Origin: Akkermansia massiliensis
GTDB taxonomy: Bacteria; Verrucomicrobiota; Verrucomicrobiia; Verrucomicrobiales; Akkermansiaceae
DNA length: 64,000 bases
Direction of reading: 5' to 3'
NCBI RefSeq assembly: GCF_023516715.1
Contig: NZ_JAMGSI010000001.1
Span: forward strand, 1 to 64,000
Positions 40,431 through 49,769 of the stretch are shown in pieces. The position numbers were made by a program, and so were the translations under genes. The notes under the pieces were generated by a model, which saw only the letters and a program-made list of their open reading frames with translations, was not told where the DNA came from and searched no databases. The stretch's first letter is position 1; each line of letters opens with the position of its first letter.

Positions 40431-42056
40431 ATGAAGAACCTATTGAGCCGGTACATCAGCCTGAGCCTGGCGCTGCGGTATTTGAACCCGCTGCGGACTT
40501 TCTTTTCCATCATTACCCTGATCTGCCTGCTGGGCGTATCGCTGGGGGTGATGGTGCTTATCGTCGTGCTGTCCGTCATGGGCGGCCTCCAGAAGGAAAT
40601 CCAGGGGAACCTGTTTGCGCACTCCCCGCACGTCCAGGTGTGCTACCGGAATGACTTCGGCGTGAGGGAGGTGATTCCGGACTGGATGGAATTGAGCGAG
40701 AAGCTCAAGCACGTTCCCGGAGTCCAGTCCACGTATGCCCTGATAGAAGACTACGCGCTGGTAGACGTGCAGGGACGGCAGAGGCCCTGCTTTTTCCGGG
40801 CCATCGATACGGAAAACGCCGCCCAGCTGGAAGATTTGAAGCACCTGGTGGTGGCCGGCAATGCGGAGCTGGACATGGGGGAAAAGGCTGTGGTTTCCTC
40901 CATCGTGGCGGAGAACATGGGGCTGAACGTGGGGGATGTGGTCCGGGTGTACACTACCCGCAATTTCCAGGAAATTTCCCACGCCTACCAGCAGACGGAA
41001 CTGCCGATGCTGGCGGAAAAGAACGCCCGGGAACTCAATGATTTGAAGGAGTGGGGCAAGTCCCTGAAAAGGGAGGGAGAGCGTGAAACGGCCGGCAAGG
41101 CCTCCGTGGACAAGGTATTCACCCTGCTCAACGGGCTGCTGTCCGTCCCCCGCAGGGATGCGGAGCGCTCCAGCCTGATGGATTTGCTTGCCGTGCTGAA
41201 TGACGGGGAAGCCGTGGACAACGGCAGGGTGGCCTTCCCGGAAGGCACGCGGAAGGAATGGGAAACCATTCTGGGCGGCTTCAAGGCGGGGCAGAGGAAT
41301 GAGGCGGACATGGAATGCTTCCGCAAGATCAGGGAGCTGGTCATGCCGAAGGATCTGGAGGTGATCGGCATTTACCGGGCCTCCCAGCATACGCCCAGCC
41401 CGGATCTCTTCATTCCGCTGGTCATCGGCCAGGAATTGCTGGGTTATGAGGATGACGTGGTGCAGGCCGTGGCCCTGCGCGTGAACGACCCCTACCATGT
41501 GGAAACGATGCTGTCCCCCGTGATGCAGGCTCTGGAAAAGGAAAAGCCCTCTTCCGCGTGGACGCTGGAAACCTGGCATGACCGCTTTAACGCGTGGTTT
41601 GAACTCATGCAGAAGGAGCGCATGATGATGAGCTTTGTGCTGTCCTTCATCTCCCTGATTTCCGCCTTCTGCATTATGGCGGTGATGTTTACCGTTTCCA
41701 TCCAGAGGAAAAAGGAAATCGCCGTGATGAAGGCCCTGGGCGCCACGCCGTTCCAGGTGGTGCGCGTCTTCTTGTGGCAGGGGGTCATCATCGGCTTTGT
41801 GGGAGCTCTCCTGGGCGTGGGCCTGGGACTGCTGGTGCTGGAATACCGCATGCAGATCCAGGGCTTTCTGGCGGGAATAGGCTTTGACCCGTTCCCCGTG
41901 GCTTTCCACGGCACGGCGAACATTCCGGTGGTGATTGACTGGGCGGAGCTGGCGTGGCAGGCGGTGAAAGCCTTCGTCATGGTCGTGGTGGCCTCCATCA
42001 TTCCGGCCCTGATCACGGCGCGCCAGGACCCGGCCCGCTCCCTGCGCAGCATGTAA
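40431..42056 (+). CDS. LolC/LolE-type lipoprotein-release ABC transporter permease
   Basis: A 541-residue FtsX-type permease. The first helix region (RYLNPLRTFFSIITLICLLGVSLGVMVLIVVLSVMGGL) followed by a long exported domain and then three helices (MMSFVLSFISLISAFCIMAVMF, QVVRVFLWQGVIIGFVGALLG, the last near 510-530) is the LolCE plan. QRKKEIAVMKALGATPFQV is the coupling region to the ATPase. The exported domain is larger than in E. coli LolC. The ATPase LolD is not next to it; the next gene is a GYF-RDD protein. Confidence 0.87.
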   Translation: MKNLLSRYISLSLALRYLNPLRTFFSIITLICLLGVSLGVMVLIVVLSVMGGLQKEIQGNLFAHSPHVQVCYRNDFGVREVIPDWMELSEKLKHVPGVQSTYALIEDYALVDVQGRQRPCFFRAIDTENAAQLEDLKHLVVAGNAELDMGEKAVVSSIVAENMGLNVGDVVRVYTTRNFQEISHAYQQTELPMLAEKNARELNDLKEWGKSLKREGERETAGKASVDKVFTLLNGLLSVPRRDAERSSLMDLLAVLNDGEAVDNGRVAFPEGTRKEWETILGGFKAGQRNEADMECFRKIRELVMPKDLEVIGIYRASQHTPSPDLFIPLVIGQELLGYEDDVVQAVALRVNDPYHVETMLSPVMQALEKEKPSSAWTLETWHDRFNAWFELMQKERMMMSFVLSFISLISAFCIMAVMFTVSIQRKKEIAVMKALGATPFQVVRVFLWQGVIIGFVGALLGVGLGLLVLEYRMQIQGFLAGIGFDPFPVAFHGTANIPVVIDWAELAWQAVKAFVMVVVASIIPALITARQDPARSLRSM

Positions 42057-42069
42057 CAGGAAACCGCCC

Positions 42070-42936
42070 ATGGATATTTACTGGATTCAGGATCATGAAA
42101 AGAAGGGCCCCCTGCCGGAGGTGGAGGTAATCTCCATGCTGGAGGCGGGCCTCATTCCGGAAACCGCCCGGGCGTGGCATGCCGGATGCGCGGAATGGGT
42201 GCGCATCCATGACCTGCCGGCGCTGAAGGAAATGTTCGCCGTTCGCAAGGAAGAGGAAGAACGGCGTAATGTGGAGGAAGATGTGCCGGAGGATGAAGCG
42301 GCGCAAGATGCCGCCGCCGGCACCACGGACGCGGATTCCCTGCCGGAAGAAGAGGAAACGGCTGTGGAGGAAGGCACGCCTCTGGTAGTTCCCTACCCGT
42401 ACGTCCGTTTTCTGGGAAGAATGGCGGACGTGATGATGCACATGACGCTGTATCTGGCCGTGCTCAGGATCTTCGGCCTGGCCTTCAGCCCCGATTTTCT
42501 TCCCGGTTCCTATGAAGCCCTCCTTTACCTCTGTCTCCCGATGGTGCTCATTGAAACCGCCTTTCTGGGAACGCTGGGCACCACTCCGGGGAAAGCCATG
42601 CTGGGCGTCTCCGTCAGGGACTACCGGGGGAAGCGCCTTTCCTTCTCCACGGCGTTCCGGCGCTCCCTGTTCGTCATGGTGCTGGGGCTGGGCTGCTTTG
42701 CCCCCTCCCTGATGCTGCTGGCCCTGTTCTTTTCCTGGTGGTGGGTGCGCCGCTTCGGCTTCACTCCCTGGGACAGGAAGCTGGGCACCACGGACGTGCT
42801 GAACGACTCACTCACCCTCCGCAAGGTGGTGATGACGCTGGTGCTTGTCATCCTGTGCCTCCAGGTCATGTACGTGCTGCTGATTCCCTGGCTGCCGGAA
42901 ATGGAGGCGTACATGGGCGCCTCCGGGCAAATGTGA
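42070..42936 (+). CDS. GYF_2-like and RDD-domain membrane protein
   Basis: A 288-residue fusion. Residues 1-56 (MDIYWIQDHEKKGPLPEVEV... AGCAEWVRIHDLP) match the bacterial GYF_2 pattern, where a Y/W-rich adapter precedes membrane domains. An acidic linker follows. Residues about 105-270 form an RDD-type membrane domain (VRFLGRMADVMMHM, TTPGKAMLGVSVRDYRGKRLSFSTAFRRSLF). The gene starts 13 bases after the permease stop, so the two are likely co-transcribed. Function unknown. Confidence 0.78.
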   Translation: MDIYWIQDHEKKGPLPEVEVISMLEAGLIPETARAWHAGCAEWVRIHDLPALKEMFAVRKEEEERRNVEEDVPEDEAAQDAAAGTTDADSLPEEEETAVEEGTPLVVPYPYVRFLGRMADVMMHMTLYLAVLRIFGLAFSPDFLPGSYEALLYLCLPMVLIETAFLGTLGTTPGKAMLGVSVRDYRGKRLSFSTAFRRSLFVMVLGLGCFAPSLMLLALFFSWWWVRRFGFTPWDRKLGTTDVLNDSLTLRKVVMTLVLVILCLQVMYVLLIPWLPEMEAYMGASGQM

Positions 42937-43003
42937 CAAAAAGACCGGCCGCGCGGGATTTAGCCTTTTAATCACCTGAATTTGTTTCATACTCGTCCCA
43001 GCC

Positions 43004-43783
43004 ATGCCAGAAATACACCCAACGGCAGTAGTGCATCCTACTGCGGAGATCGCGGATGATGTTAAAATCGGTCCCTTTTGCGTTGTCGGAGAACATGTAA
43101 AGCTGGGCCCGGGCTGCGTGCTGCACAGCCATGTGGTCATTGAAGGACCTTCCTCCTTCGGAAGCGGCAACGAATTTTTTCCGTTTTCCGTCCTCGGCCT
43201 GAAAAGCCAGGATTTGAAATACAAGGGGGAACCGACCTATCTGGAAGTGGGGGACAACAACGTCTTCCGTGAAAACGCCACCATCAACCGGGCTACGGAC
43301 ATCGGCGGCACGACGCGGATAGGGAATAACAACCTCTTCCTGGTTTCCTGCCACGCCGGGCATGACTGCCAGATCGGCAATCATGTGATTTTCTCCGGCT
43401 TCGCCACTGCCGCCGGCCACGTTACGGTGGGGGATTACGCCATTCTGGCGGGATGCTGCGCCGTGCACCAATTCGTCAGCATCGGGGAGCACTCCATGGT
43501 GGGCGCGATGGCCCGCGTGAGCCAGGACGTGCTGCCGTACACCATTGTGGAAGGCCATCCGGCCGTGACGCGCTCCGTCAACTCCATCGGCATGCAGAGG
43601 CGCGGATTTTCCGAGGAAGACCTGCGGGCCGTACGCATGTGCTACAAAAAGCTTTTCGTCAACAAGAAGCTGACCGTTCATGAAGCGCTGGAAGAGCTCC
43701 GGAACTCGGACTACGCGGAAAATGCCTGTCTGAAAAGAATCGTCAAGTTCGTGGAAACTTCCGAACGGGGCTTCTGCCACTGA
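43004..43783 (+). CDS. lpxA: UDP-N-acetylglucosamine acyltransferase
   Basis: First enzyme of lipid A synthesis; adds a 3-hydroxyacyl chain to UDP-GlcNAc. The 259-residue protein has left-handed beta-helix hexapeptide repeats (IHPTAVVHPTAEIADDVKIG..., FRENATINRATDIGGTTRIGNNN) and the catalytic His region SCHAGHDCQIGNHV. It shows that the organism is Gram-negative with lipid A. An HAD-type phosphatase follows 4 bases after the stop. lpxD and fabZ are not adjacent. Confidence 0.95.
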   Translation: MPEIHPTAVVHPTAEIADDVKIGPFCVVGEHVKLGPGCVLHSHVVIEGPSSFGSGNEFFPFSVLGLKSQDLKYKGEPTYLEVGDNNVFRENATINRATDIGGTTRIGNNNLFLVSCHAGHDCQIGNHVIFSGFATAAGHVTVGDYAILAGCCAVHQFVSIGEHSMVGAMARVSQDVLPYTIVEGHPAVTRSVNSIGMQRRGFSEEDLRAVRMCYKKLFVNKKLTVHEALEELRNSDYAENACLKRIVKFVETSERGFCH

Positions 43784-43787
43784 GGCC

Positions 43788-44492
43788 ATGAAAACAGGTT
43801 TTGTCTTTGACCTGGACGGAACGCTGGTGGACTCCATTCCCGGCATCGCCCGCGGCCTGAACCTGGCCTTGAAGTCCCTGGGGTATCCGGAGCACTCCGT
43901 GAATGCCATCCGGGGAATGGTGGGCAGGGGCGCGCGGGAACTCTGCCTGGCTTCCCTGAAAGGCTGTTTCAACGGAGAAGTGCCGGAGGAAGCCTTTGAA
44001 GCGGTGCACCGGGGATTCATGCGGGAATACCCCCATACCTGGCAGGACGGCACGGTGCCGTACCCAGGCATCCGTGAAATGCTGCTGGAACTGGCCGCTG
44101 CAGGCCACCCCCTGGGCGTTCTGTCCAACAAGCCTCATGTGGTCACGGGACCGCTGGTGCGCCATATCCTGCCAGAGGTGCCCTTCCGGGAGGTGATGGG
44201 CTTTTCCGAACGCTTTCCGCGCAAGCCGGAGCCTGATTCCCTGCTGTCCATCGTCCGTTCTTGGGGAATGGAGCCGGAGCAGGTGTGCATGGTGGGGGAT
44301 TCAGCCCACGACGGCAACACGGCCGTGAACGCCGGAACGCGGCTTGTTCTGGTAGGGTGGGGCTACAGTTCCCGCGCCGCGCTGGACGTCTTCCGTGTGC
44401 CGGTGTGCGCCTCTGTAACGGAACTGTCCGCCCGGCTGCGGGATGAAGACAGCCTGCCGTTTCCCGTTTCCGCCCACAGGACGATCCCTTGA
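43788..44492 (+). CDS. HAD-family phosphatase (phosphoglycolate phosphatase-like)
   Basis: A 234-residue HAD subfamily IA hydrolase. FVFDLDGTLVDSIPGIARGLN carries the nucleophile Asp pair, VLSNKPH gives motif II, and VCMVGDSAHDGNTAVNAG gives motif IV. YPGIREMLLELAAAGHPLGVLSNKP is typical of phosphoglycolate phosphatase. Substrate is not certain from sequence. It begins 4 bases after lpxA and is transcribed with it. Confidence 0.85.
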   Translation: MKTGFVFDLDGTLVDSIPGIARGLNLALKSLGYPEHSVNAIRGMVGRGARELCLASLKGCFNGEVPEEAFEAVHRGFMREYPHTWQDGTVPYPGIREMLLELAAAGHPLGVLSNKPHVVTGPLVRHILPEVPFREVMGFSERFPRKPEPDSLLSIVRSWGMEPEQVCMVGDSAHDGNTAVNAGTRLVLVGWGYSSRAALDVFRVPVCASVTELSARLRDEDSLPFPVSAHRTIP

Positions 44493-44668
44493 AAATCCTG
44501 GAGCGCTCCGTGGCCTGCGGCATCCAAAACAATGCGGGAGTCGCGAACACGCTTTTTTGAACACCAGCGCATCCTGCGGATGCAAAGAAATTCAGTGAAC
44601 GCAAGGGCTGGCGGCATTCCCGGCCCGGAACCGGACGCGGGCATGGCTGCCGTGTTGCTGCTGCGCGT

Positions 44669-45922
44669 TTAGGACGGAATGTCCGGAATATCTGCGGATT
44701 TGGCCTGCACGGTGATGTCTTCCAGAGAGCCGGGCAGGTCCTTGGTGGAAGTGACGCCCAGATTCTTCAACTTCTGCGCCCGGGGAATGAACCGGTGCTC
44801 AAAGGAGGAAACGGTCTTGTTATACTGGGTCACTGCCTGGTTCAGGCTCTTGCCCAGGGAGGAAAAATGGCCGGTGAGGATGGAGCAGGTATTGAACAGG
44901 TCCGCCCCCGCTTCCGAGATTTTCTTGGCGTTGTCCGCCAGTTGCTCCTGCTTCCAGCCGTAGGCGACGGCTTTCAGCAGGGCGATCAGGGTGGAGGGCG
45001 TGGAAAGGATCACCTTGTTCTCCGCGCCGAATTCAATCAGGGAGGGGTCCGCTTCCAGGGCCGCCTGGAAAAAGGCTTCCCCCGGCAGGAACATGATGAC
45101 GAATTCGGGGCACGGGGAAAACTGGGCAAAATAATTCTTGGCGCTCAGCTGCTGGAGGTGTCTTTTTACGTCCGCGGCGTGGCGGGACATCCACTGGCTG
45201 CGCTCCTCCAGCCTGTCCGTCTGCCCGGCATTCAGGTAGGAGGACATGGGGGCCTTCGCGTCAATGATGATGGAACGGCCTCCCGGCAGGTGGATGACCA
45301 TATCCGGGCGCACCCGGTCCTCTTCCCTGGAACGGGTCTCCTGCGTCGTGAAATCACAGTATTCCACCATTCCGGCCAGCTCCACCACGCGGCGCAGTTG
45401 GAGTTCCCCCCACTGGCCGCGCGAGCTGTTGTGGTGCAGGGCCTGGGAAAGCCTGGCGGTCTCATTCTTCAGGGCTTCATTCCCGGAAAGGATGTAGCGG
45501 ATTTGCGTTTTCAGGTCCGTATAGGCGCCCACGCGCTCCTTTTCCATCTCTCCCAGCCGGGACTGCACGAGTTTCAGTGACTCGCTCACCGGCTTCAGCA
45601 TGGACTCAATGGCCTGTTTGCGGGATTCCAGGTCATGGTTGGCCTGCTGGCGCTGGCTTTGCAGCCGCGTTTCCGCCAGGTTCAGGAATTGTTTTTCCGA
45701 ATTCCGGAGGACTTCCGCGCTAATGCCGGCGAAGGAATCCTTCAGCACCTCTTCCGCCCGGTGGAGCATCTGTGTTCTATCCTCCGCCCGTTCCTGCCAG
45801 GAGCGGGATTCCGCTTCAAGCCGGACGGAGCGGTCCCGGTAGCGCAGCAGCAGAATCAGCAGTGCCACGCAGGCGGCCAGCAGCAGAAGGGCGAGAAACC
45901 AGGGAATCAGGGGAGAAGTCAT
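44669..45922 (-). CDS. rmuC: DNA recombination protein RmuC-like
   Basis: A 417-residue protein with an N-terminal membrane anchor (LIPWFLALLLLAACVALLILLL), a coiled coil (about residues 25-150), then the RmuC nuclease-like domain: RGQWGELQLRRVVELAGMVEYCDFTTQE, RPDMVIHLPGGRSIIIDAKAP and FLPGEAFFQAALE. RmuC is thought to limit recombination at inverted repeats. The gene lies on the minus strand, downstream of the penicillin-binding protein by 16 bases. Confidence 0.92.
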   Translation of the reverse strand: MTSPLIPWFLALLLLAACVALLILLLRYRDRSVRLEAESRSWQERAEDRTQMLHRAEEVLKDSFAGISAEVLRNSEKQFLNLAETRLQSQRQQANHDLESRKQAIESMLKPVSESLKLVQSRLGEMEKERVGAYTDLKTQIRYILSGNEALKNETARLSQALHHNSSRGQWGELQLRRVVELAGMVEYCDFTTQETRSREEDRVRPDMVIHLPGGRSIIIDAKAPMSSYLNAGQTDRLEERSQWMSRHAADVKRHLQQLSAKNYFAQFSPCPEFVIMFLPGEAFFQAALEADPSLIEFGAENKVILSTPSTLIALLKAVAYGWKQEQLADNAKKISEAGADLFNTCSILTGHFSSLGKSLNQAVTQYNKTVSSFEHRFIPRAQKLKNLGVTSTKDLPGSLEDITVQAKSADIPDIPS

Positions 45923-45938
45923 AAGAAGGGTAAGGCAA

Positions 45939-48605
45939 TCAGATGGGGGTGGCGTAGGGGATGGCGTCCGTTTCTTCTACGGGTTCGGCCAGGGGAATAT
46001 TGTCGTCGCTGCCGTCCAGCGGCTCCGCATAGGGAATATTCTCTTCTGTATCCGGTTCCGCCATGGGGATGTGCTTTTCACACATCCTGGTGGGGGCCTG
46101 GTAGCCGGCGGAAGTTTCAAAATACGCCGTCTTGGCATACTGGCAGCCGGAATGGGCCAGTTGGTTGGACTCCCGGCAGACGAGCACGGCCTGTCCTTCC
46201 GAACCGGGCCGCGTGCGGATGGCGTTGGCGGGGTAGCCCTCCTTCTGGGCGGCCAGCATGATGTCCACCCAGACGGGAAGGGCCAGCGTGCCGCCGTAGC
46301 CTTTCTCCAGAATCTTGGTGGAGGAGTCAAACCCCACCCATACGCTGCACGTGAGATTGGAAGTATATCCGGCAAACCACGCGTTCGTGTAATTGTTCGT
46401 GGTCCCGGTCTTGCCGCCGCAGGGGGACTTGAAGCCCAGCGCGGTGATCCTGCCCGCCGTGCCGCCGGGTTTGCAGACCTGCTGGAGGATGGAGGAGGTG
46501 ATGTTGGCCGCCCGCTGGGAATACACGGTGCGCTTGCTCTTGGTGATGGCGAAGCGCGGCTGGCCCTGGGAATCCGTAATGTGGTCAATGATGTACGGAG
46601 TGGGGCGCACGCCGCCGTTGGCGAAGACGCTGTAGGCGCTGGCGATGTCCAGCGGGGAGGCCTCCCACGTGCCCAGGTAAAGAGCCGGGGTGCGGGAAAT
46701 ATTCCCGTGGAAGCCCGCCAGTTGGGCGGACTGGATGACGTTGGACAGCCCGGCCCGGTTGCCGATGCGCACGGACATGGTGTTGCGGGAAAGGATGAGG
46801 CCGAAGGAGGCCGGCTTCATGCCCCGGTACGTGCCGTCCGAATTGCGGGGGGACCAGTTGGCGGCTCCGCGTACTTCCCCGTAGGCGATCCGGTCGTCTG
46901 AAATGCGGGTGTCCGCGGAATTGCCCTGCTGGAAAAACGTGGCGTAAATGAACGGCTTGAACAGGGAGCCGGTCTGCCTTCTGGACTGGATGGCGCGGTT
47001 CAGCTTGGATTCCTCCGCATCCCGTCCGCCGACGACGGCGAGGAGGGCCCCCGTGGCGTTGTCCATGACTACGGCGGCGGACTGGATGTAATTGGGCATG
47101 GGAGGCTGCATTCCCTCCTTCCGTTCCGCGGGCAGCGCCTTCCAGGCGGCCAGGGCTGCTTCATATTCTGCCTTGGTGGTCAGCTTGTTCTTCAGGATTC
47201 CCTTCTTCTCACGTTTGGCTTGCAGGGACGCCAGGTGCTTCTTGAAATCCTTGCGCGCTTCCAGCGCTTCCATATGCTTGTTGATGGCGTCCAGCGTGGC
47301 GTTCTGCAAATCCAGGTCCAGCGTGGTGTGGACCACCAGACCGCCCAGGCGGATGTCTTCTTCTTCCAGAATGGCGTCCAGTTCCCGGCGCACAAGGTCC
47401 ATGGCGTAATTCTCCTCCGACCGGGACTGGGGAGTCCGGGTGACGATGGGTTCCGCCAGGGCCGCCTGATACTGCACCTCCGTGATCTTGCCCTCGTTTT
47501 TCAACAGTCCCAGGACGATGTCGCGCACTTTTTTGGCTTCCTCCGGGTGTTTGATGGGGGAAAAATCATTCGGGCCGTAAATGATGCCGGCCAGCGTGGC
47601 GCATTCCGCCAGGGACAGGTCGCGGGGCTCCTTGTCATAATACCCGCGCGCCGCCGCCGCAATCCCCAGGAAAGTGTGTCCCCAGAAAATGCGGTTGATG
47701 TAGGTCTCCAGAATCTCATCCTTCGTGTAGGTGGCTTCAATGCGCTTTGCCAGAGCCACCTCCGTCAGCTTGGAATGCAGGTTGCGCTCCCGGTGGTTGT
47801 AAGTGATCTTGGCGAGCTGCATGGTCAGCGTGGAAGCTCCCTGCGTGGCCCTCTTGTGCTTGAGCACCTGTGCGAAGGCGCGGCCCACGCCTATCCAGTC
47901 CACGCCGCCGTGGTCGTAAAAGCGGTTGTCCTCACGCAGAATCAGGGCGTCGATGAAAATGGGGGGGACTTCCCGGAGGGACACCCGCTTGCGGTTTTCC
48001 CCGTGCAGGGTGCCGATGGTCCGGTTCTTGCGGTCCAGAATCACCGTGCGTTCCGGAATGTTGCTCTTGACCTCGGAAATGTCATAGCGGTTGGAAATGG
48101 TTCCGTAAAGGAACACCAGGATGGAACCGATTACAATGCCGACGAAGCAGCACCCCAGCAGGATGCGCAGGGGCCAGCTGATGAACCAGCGGATATTCCG
48201 CGTCAGGGAGCCGATGAAGCGGAACGGCATCAGCAGGACAAACAGCAGGGCGCCGAAAATCGTGAAGCGCGGCTTGCGCGGCCTTCCTGCGCGTGCGGAA
48301 CGGGATTCTCCTTCCGCTTCAGGGTAGTCCTCATACTCCTCCTGCGGAGCCGGACGGGCAGCGCGCCGCGGGCGCGGGGGCGGTGTGTCATGCCGGGAAG
48401 AACCGCTGCGGGAATTTCTTGTTCTGCGGGTGGGGCCGGGAATGACTGCCGGACCGGGATCTTCCTGCGGCAGCCCGGGATAGGACGGACGGGGCGCAGG
48501 CCTTTTTTTGCGTTCCGTTTGGGGACGGGAAGCCGCCTCACCGTCCTGGATGCGTTCCCGCCAGGAGCCGGCATTTCGTTTCCGTGATTTGTCGTTTAAA
48601 CCCAT
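45939..48605 (-). CDS. Class A penicillin-binding protein (transglycosylase/transpeptidase)
   Basis: An 888-residue bifunctional peptidoglycan synthase of the PBP1 type. A basic, Pro-rich cytoplasmic tail of about 125 residues precedes the membrane helix (WPLRILLGCCFVGIVIGSILVFLYG). The GT51 domain has LREDNRFYDHGGVDWIGVGRA with the catalytic Glu, and GASTLTMQLAKIT. The transpeptidase has SLFK in RQTGSLFKPFIYA, SRN in LSRNTMSVR, and KTGTTNNYTNAWFAGYT. The C terminus ends in four degenerate repeats of the form IPxAEP (IPMAEP, IPYAEP, IPLAEP, IPYATP) separated by acidic spacers. rmuC follows. Confidence 0.93.
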   Translation of the reverse strand: MGLNDKSRKRNAGSWRERIQDGEAASRPQTERKKRPAPRPSYPGLPQEDPGPAVIPGPTRRTRNSRSGSSRHDTPPPRPRRAARPAPQEEYEDYPEAEGESRSARAGRPRKPRFTIFGALLFVLLMPFRFIGSLTRNIRWFISWPLRILLGCCFVGIVIGSILVFLYGTISNRYDISEVKSNIPERTVILDRKNRTIGTLHGENRKRVSLREVPPIFIDALILREDNRFYDHGGVDWIGVGRAFAQVLKHKRATQGASTLTMQLAKITYNHRERNLHSKLTEVALAKRIEATYTKDEILETYINRIFWGHTFLGIAAAARGYYDKEPRDLSLAECATLAGIIYGPNDFSPIKHPEEAKKVRDIVLGLLKNEGKITEVQYQAALAEPIVTRTPQSRSEENYAMDLVRRELDAILEEEDIRLGGLVVHTTLDLDLQNATLDAINKHMEALEARKDFKKHLASLQAKREKKGILKNKLTTKAEYEAALAAWKALPAERKEGMQPPMPNYIQSAAVVMDNATGALLAVVGGRDAEESKLNRAIQSRRQTGSLFKPFIYATFFQQGNSADTRISDDRIAYGEVRGAANWSPRNSDGTYRGMKPASFGLILSRNTMSVRIGNRAGLSNVIQSAQLAGFHGNISRTPALYLGTWEASPLDIASAYSVFANGGVRPTPYIIDHITDSQGQPRFAITKSKRTVYSQRAANITSSILQQVCKPGGTAGRITALGFKSPCGGKTGTTNNYTNAWFAGYTSNLTCSVWVGFDSSTKILEKGYGGTLALPVWVDIMLAAQKEGYPANAIRTRPGSEGQAVLVCRESNQLAHSGCQYAKTAYFETSAGYQAPTRMCEKHIPMAEPDTEENIPYAEPLDGSDDNIPLAEPVEETDAIPYATPI

Positions 48606-48716
48606 CCGTGAGGGAATTTTATCATAAACAACCGGAATGGTCTAAGCAAAAGATGGAGCGTCATGTCGCAATCCTTAGACAAATTCGTACCGGTTTGAAC
48701 GTTTATCTGGTAGGAT

Positions 48717-49769
48717 ATGTCCTATCATTCGATTATCGATAATTTCATGATATCAGCATTCAGGATGACGAGTTTTTATTACTTGGTCGTTGGGGGGCTT
48801 GTGTCCCTGTTGTTAGGAGGAATGAGTCTTGCGGGGAATGTCTCTTCCATGGCGGACTTGCAGAAGCATGTGCATCAGGTGGCTTCCAGGGTCACGGCCG
48901 CTACGGTAGCGCTGGTTTCCGACGGGGGGGAGACGGGCAGCGGCGTGATTGTCACTCCGCAGGGGCTCATCCTGACGGCGGCCCACGTGGTGGGCGGCGA
49001 TGAAATCATGCGCGTGGTTTTTGCCGACGGGCGCGTAGTCAAGGGGCGCGTGCTGGGGGCCAACTTTACGCGGGACGCCGCCATGGTGCAGATCATGGAC
49101 GGCGGAAATTATCCCCATGTGGAACTGGGGGAATCCGACGGCCTGCATGTGGGGGACTTTGTGGTGGCCCTGGGCCATTCCAAGGGCTTTGACCCGGAAC
49201 GCCGCGCGCCCATCCGCATGGGAAGGCTGTGCACGGACGGAAAACAGCGCTTTCTCATCTCGGAATGCACGCTCATCGGCGGGGATTCCGGCGGCCCTCT
49301 CTTTGACCTGTCCGGCAAACTGGTGGGCATTCATTCCTCCATCGGCCCCATGTTGAAAATCAACAACCATGTCCCCGTCTCCGTATTCCGGAGGGACTGG
49401 GACAAGCTGCTCTCCGGGCGGCACTGGGGCCAGCTTGGACTTCATCCCATGGCTGACCCGGAATCCCCCGTATTGGGATTTGCCATGATGGACGTGCTGG
49501 GCGTGGACGGAGTGGTAGTGGAAGACGTGGTGGTCAACTCTCCGGCGGATACCGCGGGCATCAAGCCGGGGGACGTCATCACCCACATGGACAGCCGCAG
49601 CCTCCGTTCCGTGCGGGACATGCTCCGTGAGCTGGGCAGGCACCGTCCCGGGGAAACCGTTCCGGTGGTAGTGGTGAGGAAAGGTACGGCCTACAAGGCG
49701 GATCTTACATTCGGCAGGCGCGGCGATCTGATGTCCGGCCTGAAATACCAGGAACAAACTCAAGGATGA
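48717..49769 (+). CDS. HtrA/DegP-type serine protease with PDZ domain
   Basis: A 350-residue exported protease. A membrane or signal segment (YYLVVGGLVSLLLGGMSLAG) precedes the S1C domain, with catalytic His 90 (LTAAHVV), Asp 120 (NFTRDAAMVQI) and Ser 191 (GGDSGGPLF). One PDZ domain follows (GVVVEDVVVNSPADTAGIKPGDVI). Such proteins act in periplasmic quality control. The ATG at 48717 is used here; ATGs at 48747 and 48765 are also possible and would shorten the leader. Its stop overlaps the start of the next gene (ATGA), pairing it with a degenerate paralogue. Confidence 0.88.
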   Translation: MSYHSIIDNFMISAFRMTSFYYLVVGGLVSLLLGGMSLAGNVSSMADLQKHVHQVASRVTAATVALVSDGGETGSGVIVTPQGLILTAAHVVGGDEIMRVVFADGRVVKGRVLGANFTRDAAMVQIMDGGNYPHVELGESDGLHVGDFVVALGHSKGFDPERRAPIRMGRLCTDGKQRFLISECTLIGGDSGGPLFDLSGKLVGIHSSIGPMLKINNHVPVSVFRRDWDKLLSGRHWGQLGLHPMADPESPVLGFAMMDVLGVDGVVVEDVVVNSPADTAGIKPGDVITHMDSRSLRSVRDMLRELGRHRPGETVPVVVVRKGTAYKADLTFGRRGDLMSGLKYQEQTQG

